A DNA stretch of 64,000 nt, from positions 8,169-72,168 of the forward strand of contig UPYT01000019.1 of NCBI GenBank assembly GCA_900538475.1, written 5' to 3'. The stretch's first letter is position 1. Every line of letters begins with the position of its first letter. This document shows, piece after piece, positions 51,233 to 59,003 of the stretch. This DNA is from an uncultured Clostridium sp. Lineage in GTDB: Bacteria > Bacillota > Clostridia > Lachnospirales > Lachnospiraceae. The notes beneath the pieces were generated by a model. The model saw only the letters and a list, made by a program, of their open reading frames with translations, ran no database searches and had not been told where the DNA came from. Position numbers and translations under genes: made by a program.

Positions 51233-52347
51233 ACCGATTCTCCTTTCTTCTTCCATCTCAGCTGTTCGCTGACAGCCATCATACAGGCGCCTGTTCCGTG
51301 CTGATTATCTGTCATCTGCGCTTCACTGACGTAATACCGGGCAGTACCGTCCCGATCCTGACGGTTATGAGGATCTGGTCCCTTTCCCAGTCCTGCGCTG
51401 GCGCAGATTCCATGTAAATGAAATCCATCCTCTTCCTTTTTCAGATAGGTATCACGGATTCCGTCCAGAATCCGGCTTCCCTCTTCTCCCAAAGCTCTGT
51501 CCAGGACTCCAAGGCGCGCTCCTTTCATCAGAGCATACGCAATCATGGCACTTCCGGAGGTTTCCAGGTAATTTCCTGGATATTCTTTCTGCTCTACCAC
51601 CTGATAAATCATTCCTGTTTCCGGATCCTGATAAGGCAGCAGTCCGCGAACCGCATTTTTCAGCAGTTCTCCCAGCTCCTTTGCACGGGGTGTATGATCT
51701 ACAGCCAGCTCATACACATCAATCAATGCCATTAAAAACCATCCCTCTGCACGGCTCCACACACACTCGCTTCTTCCCGTTTCCGGGTCGGCCCAGTCTG
51801 CCTGACGGCTTACATCGCAGCCGTGAACATAAAGCCCCAGATTCTCATCCCACAGAAGACGGTGGGCGCTCTGAAACTGATCTACGATATCGTCCCACCG
51901 ATCTTCTCCATTTTCTGTCAGAGTTTTTGCATAAAATGGCATTGCCATATAAAGACCATCCAGCCATACCTGGTTAGGATAAATATCCTTATGCCAAAAA
52001 TTGCCTGATTCTGTTCTGGGATACTGTTTTAAAAAATCATATGCCTTTTCCACTGCCGCAGCATACCTGGCATCTCCAGTCAGATCTCTGAGAATTCGAA
52101 GAGATTTTCCGAAGCTCACTTTATCAATATTATTCTCTCCTTCTTTCCAGTTAGATACAGTTCCATCCTCAGCCATCAGCCAATGGGCATTTTCTGTAAT
52201 ATACCGGTTCCACTCTGGATTTCCTGTGGCATCAGCCAGATCTGCCGCGCCAATCACACAAAGATCATCCTTGTAATTCCATACCTTTTCTTTTAAAAAT
52301 TTTGGAAATGCATTTTCCAGATATTGAGCAAAATACTCTAACCACAT
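51220..52347 (-). CDS. GH105 unsaturated rhamnogalacturonyl hydrolase
   Basis: A 375-residue intracellular (alpha/alpha)6-barrel enzyme that removes the unsaturated 4,5-uronate from the end of pectin fragments. Motifs: NQVWLDGLYMAMPFYAKT with the first conserved Asp, GRSECVWSRAEGWFLMALIDV with the RAEGW core, and NYLETSGSAMIAYALMKG. These match YteR/RhiN-type GH105 proteins. No signal peptide, as usual for the family. The presence of this enzyme implies that a lyase makes unsaturated products before uptake. It shares an overlap with the isomerase gene and follows GH28 by 21 bp. Confidence 0.88.
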   Translation of the reverse strand: MWLEYFAQYLENAFPKFLKEKVWNYKDDLCVIGAADLADATGNPEWNRYITENAHWLMAEDGTVSNWKEGENNIDKVSFGKSLRILRDLTGDARYAAAVEKAYDFLKQYPRTESGNFWHKDIYPNQVWLDGLYMAMPFYAKTLTENGEDRWDDIVDQFQSAHRLLWDENLGLYVHGCDVSRQADWADPETGRSECVWSRAEGWFLMALIDVYELAVDHTPRAKELGELLKNAVRGLLPYQDPETGMIYQVVEQKEYPGNYLETSGSAMIAYALMKGARLGVLDRALGEEGSRILDGIRDTYLKKEEDGFHLHGICASAGLGKGPDPHNRQDRDGTARYYVSEAQMTDNQHGTGACMMAVSEQLRWKKKGESVCCS

Positions 52348-52368
52348 AGATACAACTCTCCCTTTCCC

Positions 52369-54435
52369 TTATATTCCTGCAAAATCTGCTACTCTGTTTA
52401 TAATCCGGACTGTTTCCTTCATTGTTACTGGAGCTGTTGGCCGGAATCTTCCATCCTCATCTAATGTCATAAATCCAAAATACAAAGCTCTCGCCACATT
52501 AGTTCCGTAATTATTGCTCACCTCGGCGGAATCGGCACATACAGGCATGGTACTGGATGCATTTCTGTAATTCACACCGCATGCCTGCATCGCTACCGTA
52601 GCCATTTCCTGCCTGCTGACAGTTCTTTCCGGATGAAGGCCTCCATCCTCGGCTCGGGCCAGAAGCCCCTTTCGAACAGCCCGCTCTACCCATGATTCTT
52701 CAGCCGTATTTTTCTCCATCCCCTCATGGTTGCTTCCAAACGCAAGAAGAATTTTTGCCAGGGCTCCGCGGCTGAGCATCTGCTCCTCCCCTGTGTTATC
52801 ATCCGTTTGTAGAAATCCGCGGCATATCATGCGTGCCCTCTCTGTATCTTCTTCAGGGTCTTTGTTATACTCCAGAACCCGGTATTCCCTGCTGTACTCG
52901 CAGTTTCCATAAGCGTCCCTGGCAGACACGCGGACTGCTGTACAATCAGAAGGAACCGTAAAGACGGCTTCTCCTCCGGCCTGCTCCCACCGCCCACAGG
53001 TAGTTTTCATTTCCCAGCAATAGCTGCACTCTGTCCTCTCTCCACAGAACTCTGCCAGAGCCTTCAGGCTGGCGCCCTTATACGGAACGCCGGCAATCCG
53101 CAGCTTACCAATCCTTGGAAAGAATTTTCCGTTAATTACTACATTTTCAATTACCGGCTCCTTCCAGTTCATGCTTCTCATACACTGCTCTGCCCCGTCA
53201 ATCCTGATATTTCTCAGAATCAGACCGGTAATGGGAACCTCTTCAAAGGCTTCCAGAAAAATTCCGTAATCCCCTCCGTGGGCCGTTACATTTTCAATCG
53301 TAATGTTCCGGAACACCGGCAGATCATCTCCATTTCTTCCATCCTCATAAAGCATGGTTCCATGAACCGCTGCACCGTGAACATGTTCCATTACGCTGTC
53401 TGCCAGAATTACATCCTCCACTTTTCCTCCGCGGCGGGCGTTGGTTTTCAAACGAAGAGCGTAGGTCAAGTTCGGGCTGCTGAAGCGGTTAAATTCTGCC
53501 AGTACACACCGGATTCCTCCGCTCATCTCACTTCCCAGAGCTATCCCGCCATGTCCATCTGCAAATTCGTTATTCTCAATCAGTATATACTCGCATGCCT
53601 TGTTTGCCTCCCGGCCATCCCGATCCCGACCTGATTTCAGGCTGATGCAGTCATCTCCTGTATCAAACCGGCAGTTCCGGATATAAACTCCATGGCAGCT
53701 TTCCGGATCACATCCGTCATTATTGGAACCGTGGCTGGAAAGCGTCACTCCATCTACCGTAAGACTCTCACACATTACCGGATTCAGCTGCCACATGGGA
53801 CTGTGTTTCAAAGTAAAACCCTCAAACAGCACACGTTTGCACCGAATCGGCTGAACAAAATTGGGTCGAAGATAATGGCCCGGCCCGAATACCCTCTTTT
53901 CAACCGCAACGCCGTCCTGGTTCATTTTTCTCAGCAGTTTTCTGTCCTCAAGCTGAAGATCCGGCAAATCCTCAGACCAGGCATTTTCAACCTGATGATG
54001 CCAGTTCCACCAGTGTGCTGCATCTGCGCCTCCGTCAAATACACCCGGGCCTGTTACTGCAATGTCATGGGCATCGCAGGCATAAATCAGCGGAGAATAA
54101 TTATAGCAGGGCGTTGCCTCCCAATGAGAAAACACCAGCGGATAATGCTTTTCTAGTTCTTCATTTACAAATTGAATCAAAGTATCCGCGCTTTCCAGAT
54201 GAAGTTCCACCCGGCTCCTTAAGGTAATCGCTCCTGTCAGATACTTTCCCGCCGGAACACAGACAATTCCTCCTCCTGTTTCGCTGATATGGTCGATAGC
54301 AAATTGAAATGCTTCCGTCTGAATCCTGCTGCTGTCCGGCTCTGCTCCAAACTCCAGGACAGAATACCTTTTATCTGGTATCACCGGCTTTTCAATTTTC
54401 CTTAAAATTGTTTCACGCAACTTCAATCTGTCCAT
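52369..54435 (-). CDS. GH28 polygalacturonase with C-terminal SLH-like domain
   Basis: A 688-residue protein. Residues about 20-450 are a GH28 right-handed beta-helix with all catalytic motifs: NNDGCDPE (239-246), TGDDC (259-263), GHGGI (294-298) and RLK (328-330). It should cut alpha-galacturonide bonds, probably as an exo-enzyme on oligomers. A beta-type segment (about 465-525) follows, then two SLH-like repeats (about 580-620: HPERTVSRQEMATVAMQ; about 638-683: DEDGRFRPTAPVTMKETVRI). Oddly, no signal peptide is visible at the N-terminus (MDRLKLRETILRKIEKP). Co-transcribed with GH105 and the tct transporter. Confidence 0.9.
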   Translation of the reverse strand: MDRLKLRETILRKIEKPVIPDKRYSVLEFGAEPDSSRIQTEAFQFAIDHISETGGGIVCVPAGKYLTGAITLRSRVELHLESADTLIQFVNEELEKHYPLVFSHWEATPCYNYSPLIYACDAHDIAVTGPGVFDGGADAAHWWNWHHQVENAWSEDLPDLQLEDRKLLRKMNQDGVAVEKRVFGPGHYLRPNFVQPIRCKRVLFEGFTLKHSPMWQLNPVMCESLTVDGVTLSSHGSNNDGCDPESCHGVYIRNCRFDTGDDCISLKSGRDRDGREANKACEYILIENNEFADGHGGIALGSEMSGGIRCVLAEFNRFSSPNLTYALRLKTNARRGGKVEDVILADSVMEHVHGAAVHGTMLYEDGRNGDDLPVFRNITIENVTAHGGDYGIFLEAFEEVPITGLILRNIRIDGAEQCMRSMNWKEPVIENVVINGKFFPRIGKLRIAGVPYKGASLKALAEFCGERTECSYCWEMKTTCGRWEQAGGEAVFTVPSDCTAVRVSARDAYGNCEYSREYRVLEYNKDPEEDTERARMICRGFLQTDDNTGEEQMLSRGALAKILLAFGSNHEGMEKNTAEESWVERAVRKGLLARAEDGGLHPERTVSRQEMATVAMQACGVNYRNASSTMPVCADSAEVSNNYGTNVARALYFGFMTLDEDGRFRPTAPVTMKETVRIINRVADFAGI

Positions 54436-54444
54436 GAAATTTTC

Positions 54445-55536
54445 CTACTTTCCTATATATTTCAAATACATATCCAACCGTTCTCCATGCCACTGATGCC
54501 CGCCCTCACAGATATCATGGAAAGGCAGCTTTTCCGCGTGACAGAGCCGATAAGCCTTTTCAATGACTGCAACCTGCTCCACCGCATTGACAATTCCTCT
54601 CGGCCCGTTCAGTCTGTCCTGCCTGCAGGACTGGATTACCAAAGGCCTCGGCGCAATCAGAGAAGCAATATCCCCCATATCCAGGTACTCCCACAGACGG
54701 GGAATATAATTGCAGGAGCAATTGCGGTTCAGCTTCAGAAGCGCATCGCGGAATCCATACATATAACCGCTAATAACTGCATACTGAACGCGTTCGTCCA
54801 AAGCAGCCAGATACAAGGTCTGCATTCCTCCTCCGGAAAATCCGAGACATCCCAGATGTTCCATATCCCACTCACCGCGTAATTCCAGATAATCAATCAG
54901 ACGCATCAGATCCCAGACCAGCATTCCTGCGACCGGGATCCCCAAAGGCTCTCCCATATGAGCCAGCCAATAACAGTCTCCCTTTAATCCTAAAACCGGA
55001 TCCTGCGTGTCCTCTTTTGCCTCCCGCCGTTCTCCGAAGCCCCGGCAATCCGGACAAACTGCAGCAAATCCCCTCCGTGCCAGCTGCAGACCATAGTCAT
55101 ACTGATACTGGGTTATTTTTTCCTGAACTGCTCCGTATTTCGCCAGACCTGCCACAGTATATTTTCCTGCTCCATTATGGCCGGGAGGGCATAAAAAGAG
55201 CCGGGTGTTCGGACCGGCATCTGCCGGAACCAACAGATACATGGTCATCCAAACATCCGGCTCTGTCTGAATCCTGATATGCTCTCTGCGAATCCCTTCC
55301 GGAAATATTTTCGTCTCCATAATCACAGGATTTAAATCACAGACTTCCATTTTTTCCAGTCCTAAAAGTTCTGAAAGAAGTATGCGTTCCCTTTTTCTCC
55401 ACTCCTCAAATTCTTCCGCTGAATGCCCGCGGAAATAATCACGGCGGGCAAAGCGGTCAAATTTACGAAGCATAGACGGAAGTGTTCCATAACAGGTCTG
55501 TATCTTCGGAAGCCGTTCTTCCGGATCAGTCATCAT
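54445..55536 (-). CDS. alpha/beta-hydrolase, probable acetyl or methyl esterase
   Basis: A protein of about 363 residues with a serine-hydrolase fold. GCLGFSGGGMQTL gives the nucleophile Ser; YDYGLQLARRGFAAVCPDCRGFGER and DICEGGHQW supply the lid region and the catalytic His. It resembles large acetyl-esterase-like hydrolases found next to glycoside hydrolases. No signal peptide, so it acts inside the cell, probably removing acetyl or methyl groups from imported pectin fragments. Start chosen at 55536 (AGG six bases upstream); it overlaps the tctA stop. ATGs at 55542 or 55533 are also possible. Confidence 0.8.
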   Translation of the reverse strand: MMTDPEERLPKIQTCYGTLPSMLRKFDRFARRDYFRGHSAEEFEEWRKRERILLSELLGLEKMEVCDLNPVIMETKIFPEGIRREHIRIQTEPDVWMTMYLLVPADAGPNTRLFLCPPGHNGAGKYTVAGLAKYGAVQEKITQYQYDYGLQLARRGFAAVCPDCRGFGERREAKEDTQDPVLGLKGDCYWLAHMGEPLGIPVAGMLVWDLMRLIDYLELRGEWDMEHLGCLGFSGGGMQTLYLAALDERVQYAVISGYMYGFRDALLKLNRNCSCNYIPRLWEYLDMGDIASLIAPRPLVIQSCRQDRLNGPRGIVNAVEQVAVIEKAYRLCHAEKLPFHDICEGGHQWHGERLDMYLKYIGK

Positions 55537-57049
55537 TGACATCCTGATTCACAGATACAGCAACTGCTGCTTTTTTCTTCTTCATATGCTCGGAGAACAG
55601 CGGCCATACAACACAGAACACTGCAATTGCCAGCAGGGCGGCAGACAGCGGTCTGGTGAAAAATTCCTTGTAGCTTCCATGCGCATAGCTGATTCCCTGA
55701 CGGAAGTAGCGCTCCAGCTTACTGGACAGGATAAAGGCCAGCACCAGCGGAGAAGTAGGCAGTCCTGCAATGCTCATAAAGATTGCCAGCAGGCACAGAG
55801 CAAGCATCACATAGATATTGAACATGGTATTGGAAATTCCATAACCTCCGATATAGCAAATAACCAGGATTACTGTATACAGGTAATGATACGGCACCTT
55901 CAAAATGTACGGGAACCAGCGCTTTGTCGCAATCTGGATAATATAGGTAACAATCGCTGCTACCAGTACGCAGGCAAAAATCAGCATAGCCAGATCCGGC
56001 TGCTCTGTCATAAACAGGGGACCTGCCTGCAGTCCGTGAATCGTCAGTCCGGCAATCAACATCGCTGTAATACCATCTCCGGGGATACCAAGTGCCATCA
56101 TCGGAATCAGAGCTCCACCAAGAGAAGCGTTGTTTGCTGTCTCAGAAGCCCATACACCAGCCGGATTTCCTTTTCCGAAGCTTTCCGGATCCTTGTTGAT
56201 ACTTTTTGCATAGCCGTATGCAACCATATTGGAAATACCTGAGCCCATACCGGGAAGGAAACCGATCCAGAGTCCGCTTGCAAATGCAAAAACAATGGTT
56301 TTGATATTTTCAATAATATCCTTGAAACCAATTCCAAGCCCCTTGTTTGTTACCGTATCCACATCCGGCATTTTTGCCTCGCCCTTTGCAGAGTCCCGGA
56401 TAATCTGGCACATTGCAAACATACCAAGCATCTGGGCTACCGTACTGATACCTGCAGTCAGATATACGTTTCCAAAAGTAAAACGGGTTGCTCCGTTAAT
56501 CGGATCCATTCCGATGCATCCCATCAGAAGACCAATACCTGCCGCCATGACGCCTTTAAAAATATTTCCCTTAGACAGAGAAGCCACAAGAGTAATGGCG
56601 CAGAAGCAGAGAGAGAAATACTCCCAGGGGCCCAGATGCAGGGCAAATTCAGCAATAACCGGAGACAGCAAAGTAGCCAGAATAACAGAACCTACTGTTC
56701 CAATAAAGGATGCTGTCATACCAATGCCCAGAGCTTTTCCTGCCTGTCCCTTCTGAGTCATGGGGAAGCCGTCAAAGCAGGTAGCAATTGCAGAAGAAGA
56801 ACCGGGAATACCAATCAGCACTGCAGAAATAAAGGTTCCGGATACGCCTCCGATCCAGATTGCCAGCAGCAGCACAAATGAGGTTTCCGTAGAAAGGCCA
56901 AAGGTAACAGGAAGCAGCAGGGCAATACCCAGCGTTGCAGAAAGTCCGGGAATCGCTCCAAACACAATACCCAGAGATACCATTGCCACAATCAGAAGAA
57001 GATTGATAGGCTCCAGGCATGTCATCAATGCACTTATGTATTCACTCAT
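55526..57049 (-). CDS. tctA: tripartite tricarboxylate transporter large permease (TctA)
   Basis: The 507-residue, about twelve-helix subunit of a TTT transporter. The hallmark motif is here: GIVFGAIPGLSATLGIALLLPVTF, and the mirrored copy GFLPGMGSGISNMVAYGYAKSINKDPESFGKGNPAGV. It imports an organic acid using an ion gradient together with TctB and the binding protein TctC. The family name refers to citrate, but the gene order with GH28, GH105 and uxaA suggests an uronate or small oligogalacturonide. The tail is KKKKAAVAVSVNQDVNDD. Last of the three tct genes. Confidence 0.93.
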   Translation of the reverse strand: MSEYISALMTCLEPINLLLIVAMVSLGIVFGAIPGLSATLGIALLLPVTFGLSTETSFVLLLAIWIGGVSGTFISAVLIGIPGSSSAIATCFDGFPMTQKGQAGKALGIGMTASFIGTVGSVILATLLSPVIAEFALHLGPWEYFSLCFCAITLVASLSKGNIFKGVMAAGIGLLMGCIGMDPINGATRFTFGNVYLTAGISTVAQMLGMFAMCQIIRDSAKGEAKMPDVDTVTNKGLGIGFKDIIENIKTIVFAFASGLWIGFLPGMGSGISNMVAYGYAKSINKDPESFGKGNPAGVWASETANNASLGGALIPMMALGIPGDGITAMLIAGLTIHGLQAGPLFMTEQPDLAMLIFACVLVAAIVTYIIQIATKRWFPYILKVPYHYLYTVILVICYIGGYGISNTMFNIYVMLALCLLAIFMSIAGLPTSPLVLAFILSSKLERYFRQGISYAHGSYKEFFTRPLSAALLAIAVFCVVWPLFSEHMKKKKAAVAVSVNQDVNDD

Positions 57050-57064
57050 TTTGTCGTTTCCCCC

Positions 57065-57532
57065 TTATTCAAACAGAATTCCGGCCGGCAGCTTAATCTG
57101 GAAGCCATAGACAAACATGGCGTACAGCACTCCCGTCACCAGAAGAGCAATGATAATGGACGGAATCAGTTTTACTTTGCTGTTGCCTCTTAAGTCATAG
57201 ATAAAAGCTACTGTTGCAAACGGCGTTGTAATCAAAAAGCCCAGCCAGGTCATGGCAATGGAATAAAGTACAAGCATCAGAAAACTCTTGCTGATTTTCA
57301 GAATACCGCCCTTGGGGAAATACGGTTTTTCTTCAATTTCCCTTTCTTTGATTCCCTTTATAATCAAAGCCACAGAGCTTACGGCAATCAGAAAAATCGC
57401 CACATAGGGGAACAGTCTTGGCCCTGGCTCCAGAAGCTTGGCCGGCTGTTTGATGGACTGGCTTGCAAATAAGAAAAACGCACAACCAAGCAGGCCTACA
57501 ATTCCTGTTTTTGTATCTCTACGCATTTTCAT
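57065..57532 (-). CDS. tctB: tripartite tricarboxylate transporter small subunit (TctB)
   Basis: A 155-residue membrane protein with four hydrophobic helices: TGIVGLLGCAFFLFASQSI, LFPYVAIFLIAVSSVALII and a pair near the end. Size and shape are those of TctB. AGGAGGAG precedes the ATG. It lies 15 bp before tctA and 84 bp after tctC; a hairpin fills the latter gap. Sequence conservation in TctB is low, so the call leans on position between tctA and tctC. Confidence 0.88.
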   Translation of the reverse strand: MKMRRDTKTGIVGLLGCAFFLFASQSIKQPAKLLEPGPRLFPYVAIFLIAVSSVALIIKGIKEREIEEKPYFPKGGILKISKSFLMLVLYSIAMTWLGFLITTPFATVAFIYDLRGNSKVKLIPSIIIALLVTGVLYAMFVYGFQIKLPAGILFE

Positions 57533-57557
57533 CTTCAGAAATCTCCTCCTTTTTAAG

Positions 57558-57589
57558 ATGTCCCGGAAAACTTATGTTTTCCAGGACAT
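57558..57589 (-). promoter_or_regulatory. intergenic hairpin between tctC and tctB
   Basis: ATGTCCCGGAAAAC pairs with GTTTTCCAGGACAT around TTAT (one G-T pair), a 14-bp stem. No T-run follows on the minus strand (CTTAAAAAGG), so it is more likely an mRNA-stabilising or processing hairpin that keeps the binding protein more abundant than the permease. Confidence 0.7.
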
Positions 57590-57616
57590 GCTGTTAAACC
57601 ATTTTCTTCTGGCTGC

Positions 57617-58684
57617 CTATTCCTGTACGTACAGGTCCAGCTCCTTTGCAATCTCTACGAAAGAAGCATACTCTTCGTCACGAATCTTTTTGGACTCTTC
57701 CAGGTCATGCCATCCGGGAATATTACCGATAGAAGCAATCCCTTCACTTACAGTTTCGTCCTCACACACTGCTTGCATTGCTGCATTCATTTCTTTCACC
57801 ATTGTCTCGTCCATTCCAGCCGGTCCGTACAGATAGTGGTTTACATACAGAACGCAATCCTCAAAGCCCTGCTCCTGCAGAGTCTTGTAGTTATCCGGCA
57901 GCTCCTCCGGATACATGGAAATGGTATTGCCGTCAGAAGATACGGTACCGATTACTTTCAGCTTTCCAGCCTTCTCATATTCCAGAGCATTTCCCACACC
58001 TACAACACCGATATCAATGAATCCCCCTGCCAGGTTAGTCAGGCGATCAGACTCAGAAGCGCACTCAACAGAGTTTAACTCAATGCCTGTAGCAGATGTA
58101 AGCATACCAAACAGGAAGGTGTTCGCTCCGGCTGCCGGCATACCTGCATTCAGTTCTCCTGGATGAGCCTTTGCATACTCTACAAATCCGGCAAAATCAT
58201 CATACGGGGCATCGGCCGGTACTGCCAGTGTAGAGAAGCCGTTGTCCTGCAGACATGCAATCAGAGTCAGATCCTTGGTGGGATTAACTTCTGCGTTTCC
58301 GGTAATATACTGAATGTTCAGTGCGGAAGTTGCCACTGTCAAAGTCGTTCCATCCGGCTTTGCGTTTGCCACGGTCTGATGTCCTACCGTATTGCTGTCA
58401 TAGTTGGTTACGGTTGTCTTTAAGCCATACAGACGATTCAGCCCTTCGCTGTAGTACCGGATGCCAAGATCCGAACCGCCGCCTGCCTTGCCGGGAACTA
58501 CCAGAGTAATCGTCTCATCCTTTGGAAATCCGATTCCGTCAGCGGAAGCAACCGTCTCCTGGCTTCCTCCTGCTGTAGTTCCTGCTGCAGTTGCTTCCTC
58601 TTTCTTGGAGCTGCATGCAGTTGCACCTAATACTGCTGCTGCCAGAATTCCCGATAACAAAATACGGCTCATTGCTTTTCTCAT
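57617..58684 (-). CDS. tctC: tripartite tricarboxylate transporter binding protein (TctC/Bug family)
   Basis: The 355-residue extracellular receptor of the transporter. It has a lipoprotein signal with lipobox ATAC (Cys24), then an Ala/Thr/Gly linker. The Bug-family core shows ITLVVPGKAGGGSDLGIRYYSEGLNRLYGLKTTVTNYDSNTVGHQTVANAKPDG, where the carboxylate ligand is gripped, and NAGMPAAGANTFLFG. First gene of the pectin operon, with promoter at 58839-58867. The ligand should be a carboxylic acid; an uronate is proposed from context. Confidence 0.92.
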   Translation of the reverse strand: MRKAMSRILLSGILAAAVLGATACSSKKEEATAAGTTAGGSQETVASADGIGFPKDETITLVVPGKAGGGSDLGIRYYSEGLNRLYGLKTTVTNYDSNTVGHQTVANAKPDGTTLTVATSALNIQYITGNAEVNPTKDLTLIACLQDNGFSTLAVPADAPYDDFAGFVEYAKAHPGELNAGMPAAGANTFLFGMLTSATGIELNSVECASESDRLTNLAGGFIDIGVVGVGNALEYEKAGKLKVIGTVSSDGNTISMYPEELPDNYKTLQEQGFEDCVLYVNHYLYGPAGMDETMVKEMNAAMQAVCEDETVSEGIASIGNIPGWHDLEESKKIRDEEYASFVEIAKELDLYVQE

Positions 58685-58838
58685 AACATTTTTCTCCTTC
58701 TTCTTTCATGCTTCAGGGAAGACGCTCCCCCAACCCTCTTGGAATTACATTGTGACATTTTCTCATAAAACAAAGATTTTTCAGGATTAACCTGTCGATT
58801 TTATCCTGTTTTTTTGCTCTATGTCATCTGATAGTTGT

Positions 58839-58867
58839 ATTATACCTATTTTATATTTTTTTTACAA
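58839..58867 (-). promoter_or_regulatory. promoter of the tct-pectin operon
   Basis: Minus strand TTGTAA (58867-58862) and TATAAT (58844-58839), 17-bp spacer. The leader is about 150 nt and includes CAGGAT/ATCCTG arms (58783-58810). TTATATTTTT occurs three times (58851, 58879, 58902) across the divergent region, possible LysR contact sites. Confidence 0.7.
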
Positions 58868-58922
58868 ATCCCAAATACTTATATTTTTCATATCAATTTA
58901 GTTATATTTTTGAAATTTATTG

Positions 58923-58950
58923 TTGACAGATTCATCAAAAGATTTATGAT
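58923..58950 (+). promoter_or_regulatory. promoter of the double-LysR gene
   Basis: TTGACA (58923-58928) and TATGAT (58945-58950), 16-bp spacer, 54 bp before the start codon. The divergent arrangement with the tct promoter, about 56 bp apart, is the usual LysR layout. Confidence 0.75.
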
Positions 58951-59003
58951 AACAGTAACAGAACTTATGGAACCTGCAGAACCTTCAAAGGAGGAAAGCT
59001 CAT

